A stretch of 24,474 nt of DNA from JBPCPM01 sp050999155 (lineage in GTDB: Bacteria > Actinomycetota > Thermoleophilia > Solirubrobacterales > 70-9), in NCBI GenBank assembly GCA_050999155.1, contig JBPCPM010000085.1, positions 1 through 24,474 on the forward strand, written 5' to 3'. Position 1 is the stretch's first letter, and every line of letters begins with the position of its first letter. Shown here piece by piece: positions 15,413 to 22,054 of this stretch. Below the pieces are notes generated by a model. It worked only from the letters and a program-made list of their open reading frames with translations. It did no database searches and was not told the DNA's origin. Position numbers and translations under genes: made by a program.

Positions 15413-16207
15413 ATGTCCCACGAACTGAACATCATTTACGACTCGATCGACGAGTCCAACAGCGAAAAGTCCGCCCACACCCGCCGTCAGCTGGTGGCCG
15501 GTGCGGCTGCCGCGATGGGCACCGTCGGGGCCCTGACGCTCCTCGACGCCCCCGAGGCGCTCGCCGGTGAGCCCAACACGCCCGAGACGATCATCAACAT
15601 CGCGGCTACCGCCGAGGTCCTCGCGACGATCGTCAACACGGTCGGACCCGAGAAGGTCGAGCTCGACGACACGACCAAGCGCAACGTGCGGGCTGCCGCC
15701 ACCGAGGAAAAGATCCACTACGAGGCATTGGTCGGTCCGCTCGGAGGCAAAGAGCTCACCAAGAAGATCTGGGTCCCGGACTCGGTCTTCTCGAACAAGG
15801 AGAACTTGCTGAAGACCCTGGTCGTGGGTGACCAGATCTTCATCAACGCCTACCTGCTGGCCACCTCGGTGTTCTCCCGCCCGTCGATCGCGATGCCCAA
15901 GCCGGCTCGCTACGCGGCCGAGATCATGGGCGTCGAGGCCGTGCACCGCGCCTTGGCCCTGCAGTCGCTGGGCGTCCTCGGCAACGACCGCGCGTACATG
16001 AAGTTCACCCAGGTCGAGGAGAACCGCACCTCGCCCGCGTTCGGCCGCAACGGGTTCAACAAGATCACGAGTGCCGTCAAGTACCTCGAGGCCGGTGGCT
16101 TCGGGCTCGGCGAGGAGGGCGCCAAGCCCGGTCAGTTCTACGACTACGACGAGGTCAGCAAGCGCACGCCTGACGTCGACGGGGTCAACACCCGCAAGTT
16201 CACGTAA
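15413..16207 (+). CDS. Exported ferritin-like domain protein (PF13668-like), Tat signal
   Basis: 264 residues. Residues 22-51 form a Tat-type signal: HTRRQLVAG with twin arginines 24-25, a hydrophobic stretch, and a likely cleavage site near ALAG (about 50-52). The rest is a helical ferritin-like domain with candidate metal ligands E68, E98/E99 and H102 in EEKIHYE, E170, E175 and H178 (AAEIMGVEAVHRAL). Such proteins occur in desiccation- and stress-related contexts; metal binding is inferred from the motif, and no iron-storage role is shown. ATG 15413 has GAGGAG 4 nt upstream. The frame is open further upstream but without family resemblance. The gene stands alone, between a hairpin and a strong bidirectional terminator. 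Confidence 0.82.
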   Translation: MSHELNIIYDSIDESNSEKSAHTRRQLVAGAAAAMGTVGALTLLDAPEALAGEPNTPETIINIAATAEVLATIVNTVGPEKVELDDTTKRNVRAAATEEKIHYEALVGPLGGKELTKKIWVPDSVFSNKENLLKTLVVGDQIFINAYLLATSVFSRPSIAMPKPARYAAEIMGVEAVHRALALQSLGVLGNDRAYMKFTQVEENRTSPAFGRNGFNKITSAVKYLEAGGFGLGEEGAKPGQFYDYDEVSKRTPDVDGVNTRKFT

Positions 16208-16233
16208 GCCCCACGCAGCGCAGCACGATGACC

Positions 16234-16265
16234 CCGGGGTGGGAGCGGCACGGCTCCCACCCCGG
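16234..16265. terminator. Bidirectional terminator hairpin
   Basis: CCGGGGTGGGAGC and GCTCCCACCCCGG form a perfect 13-bp stem with a 6-nt loop. It lies between the convergent ferritin-like gene (stop 16207) and M28 peptidase gene (stop 16282), so it can serve both. Confidence 0.8.
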
Positions 16266-16281
16266 AGCGTCGTGACCGGGG

Positions 16282-17484
16282 CTAGGCCCCGGCCTGATCG
16301 GCGAGGCGACGCCCCGCCTCGCGATCGATGAGCCGTACCAGCGCCATCACGTAGGCGTGGGCGTCTTCCATCGCCGCCGGATCCACCTGGTCGGTGGTAT
16401 CGGTCTCGTGGTGGATCGCGTCGGGCAGCGCCTTGCCCTCGGCGCACGTGATCGTCACGGCGGGCAGCCTGGCCCGCCGGGCCACGTAGCCGTCGGAAGC
16501 CAGCCGCCGTCGCTGTCCTTCGGCGCCCAGGGTCGGCTCGGCCTCGGTCGCCGCCTCGCACAGCTCCAGCAGCGACGTGTCGTGCCCATAGAGGACCAGG
16601 GGCCCTTCGGCGGTCAGCACCCGCACCGTGCCGGTGCCGACGGCCTCGATGTTGATGATCCAGGTCCATCGCGGGTCGAGGTCGGCGCGGTGTGCGCGCA
16701 TGAACCGGCGCATCCCGATGGGGTTCCACTCGCTCGATCCGGTCAGCGCAACCGCGATCTCGAGGTTCTCCGGCTCGTCGGCCTCGAGCTCGGTGGCCGC
16801 CGAGATCGCCGTCACGACGCCGCTGGCGTTGTCGTTGGCTCCGGGGACGGGGCGCGAGAGCGCGACGTCCCCGGAGGCGGCGAGCAGCAGCAGCAACCCG
16901 ACGGTGGGCAGGGCCAGCAGCGCGAACACCCAGCGCTCCTCGAGCCCGGTGGCGAGCAACACCAGGCCGGGGAGCAGGGTGAGCGTCAGCCAGAACCCGA
17001 GGCCCGTGGTCCCCGTGCGCACCGGCAACGCCCCCGCGATCCGGGCCATGCCCGGGCGGTGCACGGCACCGCTGCGGGCCGTGTCGTAGTGCGCGGTCAG
17101 CACGACCAGCGCGGGAGCGTCGGATCGCACGCCGGGCGACCACACGTTCTGCGAGGCCCGGCGGAACAGCAGGCGGCGCAGCAGCGCGTAGCGGCCGTCG
17201 AGCTCGCCGTAGAGGGAGATCAGCACTGCCACGGCGACGCCGAGCCCGACCTCCGGCTGCTCGGAACCCACGAGCCCGGCTGCGAGGGCGAGCGCGATGT
17301 GGATGGCGTAGATGAACGGGGCGTTGCGGTGGGACCGGATCGGCTCGATCTCGGCCCGCCGGCCGAGTGACCGGAGCCGTCCGGCCAGCAGGTTCGCGGC
17401 ACGCCGCTCGGCGTCCGTCCCCGCACCGCGCGGTCCGGAGGCCGTCAGCTCGGAGAGCAGCTCGATGCGATCGGCGACCCGCAC
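16282..17484 (-). CDS. Membrane-embedded M28-family peptidase homologue
   Basis: 400 residues. M28 peptidases are two-zinc aminopeptidases. Zinc-ligand motifs are visible: H132 and D134 in TAHYDT, D218 in GANDNASG, E252 in TGSSEWNPIG and H359 in AIHHETDTTDQVD. In active M28 enzymes the residue before the second-site glutamate is the general-base Glu (the 'EE' pair); here it is Ser251, so activity is doubtful. Hydrophobic helices at about 56-73 and 79-93, and a helical pair at about 160-203, are inserted in the domain, the latter between the first two metal motifs. GTG start 17484 has GATAAT 6 nt upstream, which suggests a leaderless message. The family assignment is firm; function and substrate are unknown. 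Confidence 0.82.
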   Translation of the reverse strand: MRVADRIELLSELTASGPRGAGTDAERRAANLLAGRLRSLGRRAEIEPIRSHRNAPFIYAIHIALALAAGLVGSEQPEVGLGVAVAVLISLYGELDGRYALLRRLLFRRASQNVWSPGVRSDAPALVVLTAHYDTARSGAVHRPGMARIAGALPVRTGTTGLGFWLTLTLLPGLVLLATGLEERWVFALLALPTVGLLLLLAASGDVALSRPVPGANDNASGVVTAISAATELEADEPENLEIAVALTGSSEWNPIGMRRFMRAHRADLDPRWTWIINIEAVGTGTVRVLTAEGPLVLYGHDTSLLELCEAATEAEPTLGAEGQRRRLASDGYVARRARLPAVTITCAEGKALPDAIHHETDTTDQVDPAAMEDAHAYVMALVRLIDREAGRRLADQAGA

Positions 17485-17490
17485 CGCGCG

Positions 17491-17496
17491 ATTATC
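17491..17496 (-). promoter_or_regulatory. -10 element of leaderless M28 gene promoter
   Basis: On the minus strand GATAAT (5 of 6 to TATAAT) sits 6 nt before the GTG at 17484; no ribosome binding site is present. Confidence 0.4.
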
Positions 17497-17530
17497 GCGG
17501 GGCGAGCGGCCGGGAGGGCCGGCCTCCGAG

Positions 17531-17613
17531 TACGGGGGGAGGGAATCGAACCCTCACGCCCTTGCGGGCAGTGGATTTTGAATCCACCGCGTCTACCGTT
17601 CCGCCACCCCCGC
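17531..17613 (-). tRNA. tRNA-Leu(CAA)
   Basis: An 83-nt class II tRNA on the minus strand. Acceptor GCGGGGG pairs with CCCCCGT (last pair G-U), discriminator A, no encoded CCA. The anticodon arm GTGGA-TTCAAAA-TCCAC gives anticodon CAA, decoding UUG. A long variable arm (CCCGCAAGGGC) and the T-loop TTCGATT are present. It lies between the M28 and SRAP genes. Confidence 0.95.
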
Positions 17614-17682
17614 ACGGGTCAATGGTTCATAGCGCACCTGGGCCTCCGCCGGGCTCTTCGGCGGCCTCTGCCCCACGCCCCG

Positions 17683-17688
17683 TAGGCT
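17683..17688 (+). promoter_or_regulatory. -10 element of leaderless SRAP gene promoter
   Basis: TAGGCT lies 6 nt before the GTG at 17695. No Shine-Dalgarno is present. Confidence 0.5.
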
Positions 17689-17694
17689 CTGGAT

Positions 17695-18393
17695 GTGTGC
17701 GGTCGATACACCCTCACCGACCCCAACCCCCTACGCGTGGCGGGCAGGTTCGGCCTCGAGGCGGCCGAGGTCCCGGAGGTCGACGGGCGGTACAACGTCG
17801 CGCCCACCGACACCGTCCTCGCCATCCGCGACCGGCCCGACGCAGGCCGCGGTGCGGGGATGCTGCGCTGGGGGCTGGTCCCACACTTCTCTGACGGCCC
17901 CGGCGGAAAGCCGCTGATCAACGCCCGCGCCGAGACCGCGCACGAGCGGCCGGCGTTCCGGGGCCCGTTCGAACGGCGCCGCTGCCTTGTCGTGGCCGAC
18001 GGCTTCTACGAATGGCAGCAGCGCGAGGACGGCAAGCAGCCCCTGTGGATCCACCGGGAGGATGGTGATCTGTTCGCCTTCGCGGGGATCTGGGACTACT
18101 GGCGGCCCGACGGGGCGGACGAGGGGATCGTCAGCTGCGCGGTGCTGACGTGCGTCCCGAACGAGCTGATGGCCGACGTCCACGACCGCATGCCGGTGAT
18201 CCTCGACCCGCAGACCGAGTCGCTCTGGCTCGAGCACGACACGCCCCCGGAGGTCCTTCGCGACCTCGTGCAGCCACGCCCGTGGCCGACGCTCGGCCTA
18301 CGCGAGGTGTCAACCGCGGTCAACGATGTGCGTAACGATGGGCCGCGGCTTCTCGACGCCCCGGGCTCCGAGGCGCAGCAGCGCCTGCTCTGA
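17695..18393 (+). CDS. SRAP-domain protein (HMCES/YedK family)
   Basis: 232 residues. SRAP proteins form a covalent thiazolidine link through Cys2 to abasic sites in single-stranded DNA, shielding them during replication. The catalytic set is visible: C2 directly after the start in MCGRYTL, N76 in INARAET, E106 in DGFYEWQQ and H163 in VHDRMPVIL. These match C2, N75, E105 and H160 of E. coli YedK. RYNVAPT and GLVPHF are further family motifs. Because Cys2 must follow the start codon, the GTG at 17695 is certain; an ATG 2 nt earlier is out of frame. It is monocistronic and converges on the four-TM gene with a 5-nt gap. Confidence 0.95.
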   Translation: MCGRYTLTDPNPLRVAGRFGLEAAEVPEVDGRYNVAPTDTVLAIRDRPDAGRGAGMLRWGLVPHFSDGPGGKPLINARAETAHERPAFRGPFERRRCLVVADGFYEWQQREDGKQPLWIHREDGDLFAFAGIWDYWRPDGADEGIVSCAVLTCVPNELMADVHDRMPVILDPQTESLWLEHDTPPEVLRDLVQPRPWPTLGLREVSTAVNDVRNDGPRLLDAPGSEAQQRLL

Positions 18394-18398
18394 CCCGG

Positions 18399-19025
18399 CT
18401 ACCAGTCGCGGGTGTTGTCGCCCTCGTCCCGGATGCCGCCGCCGGCGTCCTGGCCGAGGCCGTCTTGCGCCGCGGGGCGGGTGGAGGGCGACGTGATCGT
18501 CGGCGGGCCGCCGGGAGCGACCTGGGCTTCCTCGACGTCGTACTCGGGGTGGCCGGGCATCGGCCGTTCCTCTTCGACGTTCCAGTTCTGGCCGAAGGCG
18601 ATCAGCGCGACCACGATGAGCAGGGCGAGGACCGGGATCAAGATGATGGTCACGAGGCCGAGCAGACTCTCGTTGAGCGCCGGGCTCGAGAGGCCGGACT
18701 TGTCGCGATCGAACCAGGCCGGGGCGGCGAGCGCCGCAAAGATGAGCATCACGATGCCGATGCCGGCGGCCATCGGCAGCACGCCTCGTCCCCAGCGCGC
18801 GGCCTTGAAGGCGAACAGCGCGAACAGCGCGATCACGGCGATCAGGATGAGGCTGCCGCCCTCCAGGCGAGTCCACCCGCCGAAGGTGACGACCGCAATG
18901 AGGATGGCCGCCGCGACCAGCAGGAAGACGACAACCGACTTGGTTGCCTTGGCCTCCGGCTTCTCCCGATTGGGATTCCAGAGTTGGTAGCCCGGGCGGG
19001 CTTGTGCGACTGCGGGTTCGGCCAT
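18399..19025 (-). CDS. Four-TM membrane protein of unknown function
   Basis: 208 residues. Four hydrophobic helices lie at about 30-50, 57-74, 82-103 and 121-144, preceded by a basic segment (EKPEAKATK) and followed by an acidic, Pro/Gly-rich cytoplasmic or exported tail from GQNWNVEEERPMPG onward. I recognise no family or catalytic motif. The gene is single. Its ATG at 19025 has a -10 hexamer 8 nt upstream and lacks a ribosome binding site. Its promoter region overlaps that of the divergent tRNA-Leu(UAG) gene. Confidence 0.75.
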   Translation of the reverse strand: MAEPAVAQARPGYQLWNPNREKPEAKATKSVVVFLLVAAAILIAVVTFGGWTRLEGGSLILIAVIALFALFAFKAARWGRGVLPMAAGIGIVMLIFAALAAPAWFDRDKSGLSSPALNESLLGLVTIILIPVLALLIVVALIAFGQNWNVEEERPMPGHPEYDVEEAQVAPGGPPTITSPSTRPAAQDGLGQDAGGGIRDEGDNTRDW

Positions 19026-19033
19026 CGCCCGCC

Positions 19034-19063
19034 AGTCTAAGATCCGAGGGGGCGGCTACGCAA
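19034..19063 (-). promoter_or_regulatory. Promoter of four-TM gene (-35 TTGCGT, -10 TAGACT)
   Basis: On the minus strand TTGCGT (19063-19058), an 18-nt spacer and TAGACT (19039-19034) precede the ATG by 8 nt, so the message would be leaderless. This is the most complete sigma-A-like promoter in the window. Confidence 0.6.
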
Positions 19064-19074
19064 GTTGCAAGCGT

Positions 19075-19158
19075 GCGGACGTGGCGGAATTGGTAGACGC
19101 GCCAGGTTTAGGTCTTGGTGGGCGAGAGCCCGTGGAGGTTCGAGTCCTCTCGTCCGCA
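19075..19158 (+). tRNA. tRNA-Leu(UAG)
   Basis: An 84-nt class II tRNA. Acceptor GCGGACG pairs with CGTCCGC, discriminator A, no encoded CCA. The anticodon arm CCAGG-TTTAGGT-CTTGG gives anticodon UAG, decoding CUA/CUN. The variable arm TGGGCGAGAGCCCG and T-loop TTCGAGT are normal. Confidence 0.95.
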
Positions 19159-19161
19159 TGA

Positions 19162-19182
19162 CCTGCCGCATGATGCGGCAGG
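19162..19182. terminator. Hairpin after tRNA-Leu(UAG)
   Basis: CCTGCCGCA and TGCGGCAGG form a 9-bp stem with a 3-nt loop just after the tRNA and before the convergent wrbA stop (19233). There is no T-run. Confidence 0.6.
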
Positions 19183-19232
19183 CCACGTCCCACACGCCGG
19201 AACGTCGGCGATCGGCCGGCTCCCGGCGGGGC

Positions 19233-19829
19233 TCAGGCCGCAAGCAGCGCGGCGAACCTGGCCAGGCGGGCGCCTTGGTGGCGGGCCGCCTTGCGCACGG
19301 CGTCGCTCGGCCCGCCGGAGCCCGAGGCGAACGCGGCCCCGTAGGGGGTACCGGATTCGAACATCACCGGGTCGGTGTAGCCGGGCGGGACGATGATCGA
19401 TCCCCAGTGGGTGAAGGTGTTGTGGACCGAGACGATCGTCGTCTCCAGGCCGCCGTGGGCGGTCTGCGAGGAGGTGAAGGCCGTCGCGGCCTTGTCCGCC
19501 AGCTTGCCCTCCTGCCACAAGGGCCCCGTCTGGTCGATGAACGACTGCAGCTGCGATGTGACACTCCCGTACCTGGTCGGGCTGCCAAGCGCGAGCCCGT
19601 CAGCCCAATCGAGATCGTCGTTCGTAGCCTCCTCGATCTCGGACGCGACGGTGTCGACGTGCTCGCGCCATTCGTCGCGCGACTCGATGGCCTCGCGGGG
19701 CGCCGTCTCGGGCGCCCGGCGCAGTCGCACCTCGGCTCCGTGCTCTTCGGCTCCGGCGACGACCTCCATGGCGAGCTTGTGCACGTTGCCGGTGGCGCTG
19801 TAGTAGATCACTGCAATCTTTGCGGACAT
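19233..19829 (-). CDS. wrbA: NAD(P)H:quinone oxidoreductase, WrbA family
   Basis: 198 residues, normal for WrbA, an FMN flavodoxin-fold enzyme that reduces quinones by two electrons and avoids semiquinone radicals. The FMN phosphate loop is YYSATGNVHKLA (9-20). The GSPTRYGSVTSQLQSFID region and the FTSSQTAHGG and SIIVPPGYT segments are family hallmarks. ATG 19829 has GGAAGGA upstream. The longer open frame to 20393 runs through the divergent marR gene and is rejected. The divergent MarR-type regulator, with a palindrome between them, suggests redox- or quinone-responsive control; this is inference from context. Confidence 0.93.
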   Translation of the reverse strand: MSAKIAVIYYSATGNVHKLAMEVVAGAEEHGAEVRLRRAPETAPREAIESRDEWREHVDTVASEIEEATNDDLDWADGLALGSPTRYGSVTSQLQSFIDQTGPLWQEGKLADKAATAFTSSQTAHGGLETTIVSVHNTFTHWGSIIVPPGYTDPVMFESGTPYGAAFASGSGGPSDAVRKAARHQGARLARFAALLAA

Positions 19830-19883
19830 GGCCGGTGTTCCTTCCAAGGATGGGTACGGTGGCCACGACGAGGTACCCGGAAT

Positions 19884-20372
19884 ATGATTGATCAAACAAC
19901 TAAATCCCCGGACAGCCCCCACGACTCGGGCGCCCCCATCCGGCTCGGCCCATCCGAACTGGCCGCGTGGCAGGGGTTCCTTCGAGCGCACCAGTCCCTG
20001 ATCCGCGAGCTCGACCGGGAGCTGGTTGCCGAGCACCGGCTGTCGCTGACCGGCCACGACGTGCTGGTCAACCTGATCGAGGCCGAGGGAGGGGAGATGC
20101 GGATGGCCGAGCTCGCCGACGCGGTCCTGCTCAGTCGTAGCGGCCTCACCCGCCTCGTCGAGCGGCTTGTCCTCGAGGGGCTCGTCGAGCGACGCCGGTG
20201 CGAGTCCGACGCCCGCGGGTTCTTTGCCGTGCTGACAAGCGTCGGCGCCACCCGCCTGGCCGAGGCCCGGCCGACCCACCGGGCCGGCGTACGGCGGCTG
20301 TTCACCGGGCGCTTCACCGAGGCCGAGCTGGAGCAGATGGCCGGGTTCTGGGCCCGGGTGCACGACGGCTAG
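19884..20372 (+). CDS. MarR-family transcriptional regulator
   Basis: 162 residues. A central winged-helix domain lies at about 50-115: LTGHDVLVNLIEAEGGEMRM, then AELADAVLLSRSGLTRLVERL as the recognition helix, then the wing with RRCESDARGFFAVLT, which carries the typical D-R of MarR proteins. Flanking helices would form the dimer interface. It diverges from wrbA across 54 nt and is its likely regulator. There is no cysteine pair to mark a thiol switch; a single Cys lies in the wing. Start ATG 19884 is preceded by a weak GAGG. The tag stop overlaps the -10 hexamer of the tRNA-Trp promoter. Confidence 0.88.
   Translation: MIDQTTKSPDSPHDSGAPIRLGPSELAAWQGFLRAHQSLIRELDRELVAEHRLSLTGHDVLVNLIEAEGGEMRMAELADAVLLSRSGLTRLVERLVLEGLVERRRCESDARGFFAVLTSVGATRLAEARPTHRAGVRRLFTGRFTEAELEQMAGFWARVHDG
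19888..19895. promoter_or_regulatory. Candidate MarR operator, TTGATCAA palindrome
   Basis: A perfect 8-bp palindrome in a locally AT-rich stretch, covering marR codons 2-4 and next to AATATG (19881-19886), which read on the minus strand is CATATT, a possible wrbA -10. Its position would let one regulator control both genes. Confidence 0.35.
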
Positions 20373-20375
20373 ACT
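20370..20375 (+). promoter_or_regulatory. -10 element of tRNA-Trp promoter, overlapping marR stop
   Basis: TAGACT begins with the TAG stop codon of marR and lies 11 nt before the tRNA. A weak -35 (TTCTGG, 20346-20351) is 18 nt upstream within marR. Confidence 0.45.
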
Positions 20376-20386
20376 GCCGCCCCCTT

Positions 20387-20460
20387 GGGGCACTGGCCAA
20401 ACTGGCTAAGGCACCGGTCTCCAAAACCGGCGATTCCAGGTTCGAGTCCTGGGTGCCCCG
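20387..20460 (+). tRNA. tRNA-Trp(CCA)
   Basis: A 74-nt cloverleaf. Acceptor GGGGCAC pairs with GTGCCCC, discriminator G73 as expected for tRNA-Trp, no encoded CCA tail. The anticodon arm CCGGT-CTCCAAA-ACCGG gives anticodon CCA. The T-arm CCAGG-TTCGAGT-CCTGG is regular. The gene begins 14 nt after marR. Confidence 0.93.
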
Positions 20461-20527
20461 CTCATCGGCCGTCCTCCAAGCGCACGTTCCCGCGTTTGCT
20501 CGCGGCCCCTCCCGAAAGGAAGCCTCT

Positions 20528-21061
20528 ATGGCCGAGAAGTGGCTTAGTACGAATTTCGAGGCGCTCGGGCTGATTGCTGTTTCGGCCGCCGCGATCTACG
20601 TCGCCGTCCTGCTGTACACGCGATTGCTGGGCCTGCGCTCGTTCGCGAAGATGTCGGCCTTCGACTTCGCGATCACGATCGCGGTCGGGTCGATCCTCGC
20701 GTCGGTGGCGCTGCTGTTCGCCGTCAGCCTCACCGAGGGGTTGTTCGCGCTCGCGGTCGTCTACCTGTTGCAGGGCTCGGTGTCGTTTCTTCGCTCGCGC
20801 ACGAGCTGGGCCACCGCAGTGTTCGACAACGAGCCGATCCTGCTGATGCGCGGCTCCGAGATCCTCGACGAGAACCTCAAGGAGGGCCAGGTCACCCGCG
20901 AGGACCTGTTCGGCAAGTTGCGCGAGGCCAACGTCAGGGACCTCAACCAGGTCGATGCCGTCGTCCTTGAGAGCACCGGCGATGTCTCGGTGCTGCACAC
21001 CTCGCGCGAGGACACCGACCTCGACGACATCGTGCTGACCGGGGTCCGGTCCGAAGGCTGA
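20528..21061 (+). CDS. DUF421 membrane protein (YetF-like)
   Basis: 177 residues. Three N-terminal helices (about 12-32, 45-65, 68-88) are followed by a soluble C-terminal DUF421 domain. Typical motifs are RLLGLRSFAKMSAFDFAI, where the membrane part meets the next helix, then PILLMRGSEILDENLKE and TREDLFGKLREANVRD, then VDAVVLESTGDVSVL. Bacillus relatives such as YetF and YdfS occur in spore or stress membranes; the biochemical role is unknown. ATG 20528 has AAAGGA upstream. The frame is open through the tRNA-Trp gene, but the chosen start gives the family's N-terminus. Confidence 0.88.
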   Translation: MAEKWLSTNFEALGLIAVSAAAIYVAVLLYTRLLGLRSFAKMSAFDFAITIAVGSILASVALLFAVSLTEGLFALAVVYLLQGSVSFLRSRTSWATAVFDNEPILLMRGSEILDENLKEGQVTREDLFGKLREANVRDLNQVDAVVLESTGDVSVLHTSREDTDLDDIVLTGVRSEG

Positions 21062-21097
21062 CCAGACCGGGCCAGGCCATCGGACGCGGGGCAGCGC

Positions 21098-21514
21098 TCA
21101 GCCGTCCGGGCCGGGCTTGCGCCGCTGGCGCTTGCGCTCGCCCTGTCGGCGCTTGGCCTCCACCCGACGGCGACGGCTCCCCCGTGTCGGCCGGGTCGGC
21201 CGCCGGCGTTTGGGGACGTACAGCGCGTCGGCGAGCACCCGGGCCAGACGGTCCAGGGCGAGGTCACGGTTGCGGGCCTGGCTGCGGCCCTCCTGGGCGA
21301 CGGCCGTCGCCCGCGGGCCGAGTCGCCGGCGCAGTCGCTTGCGCTGGGCGGCGCTCAGGGCGTCGCAGGTGGCGATGTCGATGCTCGCCTCGATCCGCGA
21401 GTTGGTCACGTTGGCGTGCTGGCCGCCGGGGCCCGAGGACCGGCTCGCGCGGACGGTCACCTGCTCGATGGGGATGACGAGATCGGAGTTGACGTGCAAC
21501 CGCCGGCGGGGCAT
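21098..21514 (-). CDS. arfB: Alternative ribosome-rescue factor ArfB (YaeJ)
   Basis: 138 residues, matching E. coli ArfB (140). ArfB hydrolyses peptidyl-tRNA on ribosomes stalled without a stop codon. The catalytic loop is SSGPGGQHANVTNS with GGQ at 30-32. The long basic C-terminal tail, which enters the empty mRNA channel, is present (RRRRVEAKRRQGERKRQRRK). The ATG at 21514 gives the family N-terminus; the open frame to 21622 overlaps the divergent DoxX-like gene and is rejected. Only 19 nt separate the two divergent starts. Confidence 0.93.
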   Translation of the reverse strand: MPRRRLHVNSDLVIPIEQVTVRASRSSGPGGQHANVTNSRIEASIDIATCDALSAAQRKRLRRRLGPRATAVAQEGRSQARNRDLALDRLARVLADALYVPKRRRPTRPTRGSRRRRVEAKRRQGERKRQRRKPGPDG

Positions 21515-21520
21515 GGCCTG

Positions 21521-21526
21521 TAGGTT
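21521..21526 (+). promoter_or_regulatory. -10 element of leaderless DoxX-like gene promoter
   Basis: TAGGTT lies 7 nt before the GTG at 21534 and within the 19-nt gap to arfB, so any -35 contact must lie in the arfB coding sequence. Confidence 0.45.
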
Positions 21527-21533
21527 GCCGGTC

Positions 21534-21899
21534 GTGCGCGCTTCACGCTTCACGCTCGCGGCGGTGTTCGTCGGCGCCGGGATCCTGCACTTCGTGCGGC
21601 CCCGGATGTACGAGGCCATCATCCCCCCGTACCTGCCCTACCAGCACGAGCTGGTGCTGATCAGCGGCGCCGCCGAAATCGCCGGTGGCCTCGGGGTCCT
21701 GGTGCCGCGACTCCGCGGCGCTGCGGGCCTCGGCCTGATCGCGCTGTTGATCGCGGTCTTCCCGGCCAATGTCCACATGGCCGTCAACCCGGAGGGCATC
21801 CCCGGGCTCGACATTCCTGAATGGGCCCTGTGGGGCCGGCTGCCGCTCCAGATGGTGGCGATCGCCTGGGTCTGGCACGCGACGCTGCGCAAGCGCTAG
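21534..21899 (+). CDS. DoxX-like four-TM membrane protein
   Basis: 121 residues with four hydrophobic segments (about 6-17, 40-56, 61-78, 97-115). VGAGILHFVRPRMYEAIIPP, then the ISGAAEIAGGLGVL segment and AVFPANVHMAVNP are typical of DoxX/MauE-like small membrane proteins. Some relatives partner with thiol or redox systems, but no partner is visible here. The GTG at 21534 is chosen because it has a -10 hexamer at the leaderless distance and begins just before the first helix. The frame open further upstream is the antisense of arfB. Confidence 0.8.
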   Translation: MRASRFTLAAVFVGAGILHFVRPRMYEAIIPPYLPYQHELVLISGAAEIAGGLGVLVPRLRGAAGLGLIALLIAVFPANVHMAVNPEGIPGLDIPEWALWGRLPLQMVAIAWVWHATLRKR

Positions 21900-22054
21900 A
21901 CCGGCTGGGCCGCCGGCCGGACCATTGGCCGATCCTCACCCACCGGCTGGACAGCGCGGGTACGATGGTTTTCGGGTCGGCCAAGAACCTGCCGGGCCAC
22001 GCCATATTCGCGCCCCAGCCCTTGGCGCTCTCACCGGGAACGAGAGGAACAAGG

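Noticed and set aside
13471..15435. 654-codon minus-strand frame under the carboxylase
   Set aside because: It is antisense to the carboxyltransferase with its complete motifs, and has no domain-like sequence of its own.
21947..21966. Autoregulatory SigF-type promoter before the sigma gene (GGGTAC near 21958)
   Set aside because: No GTTT-like -35 at the right distance.
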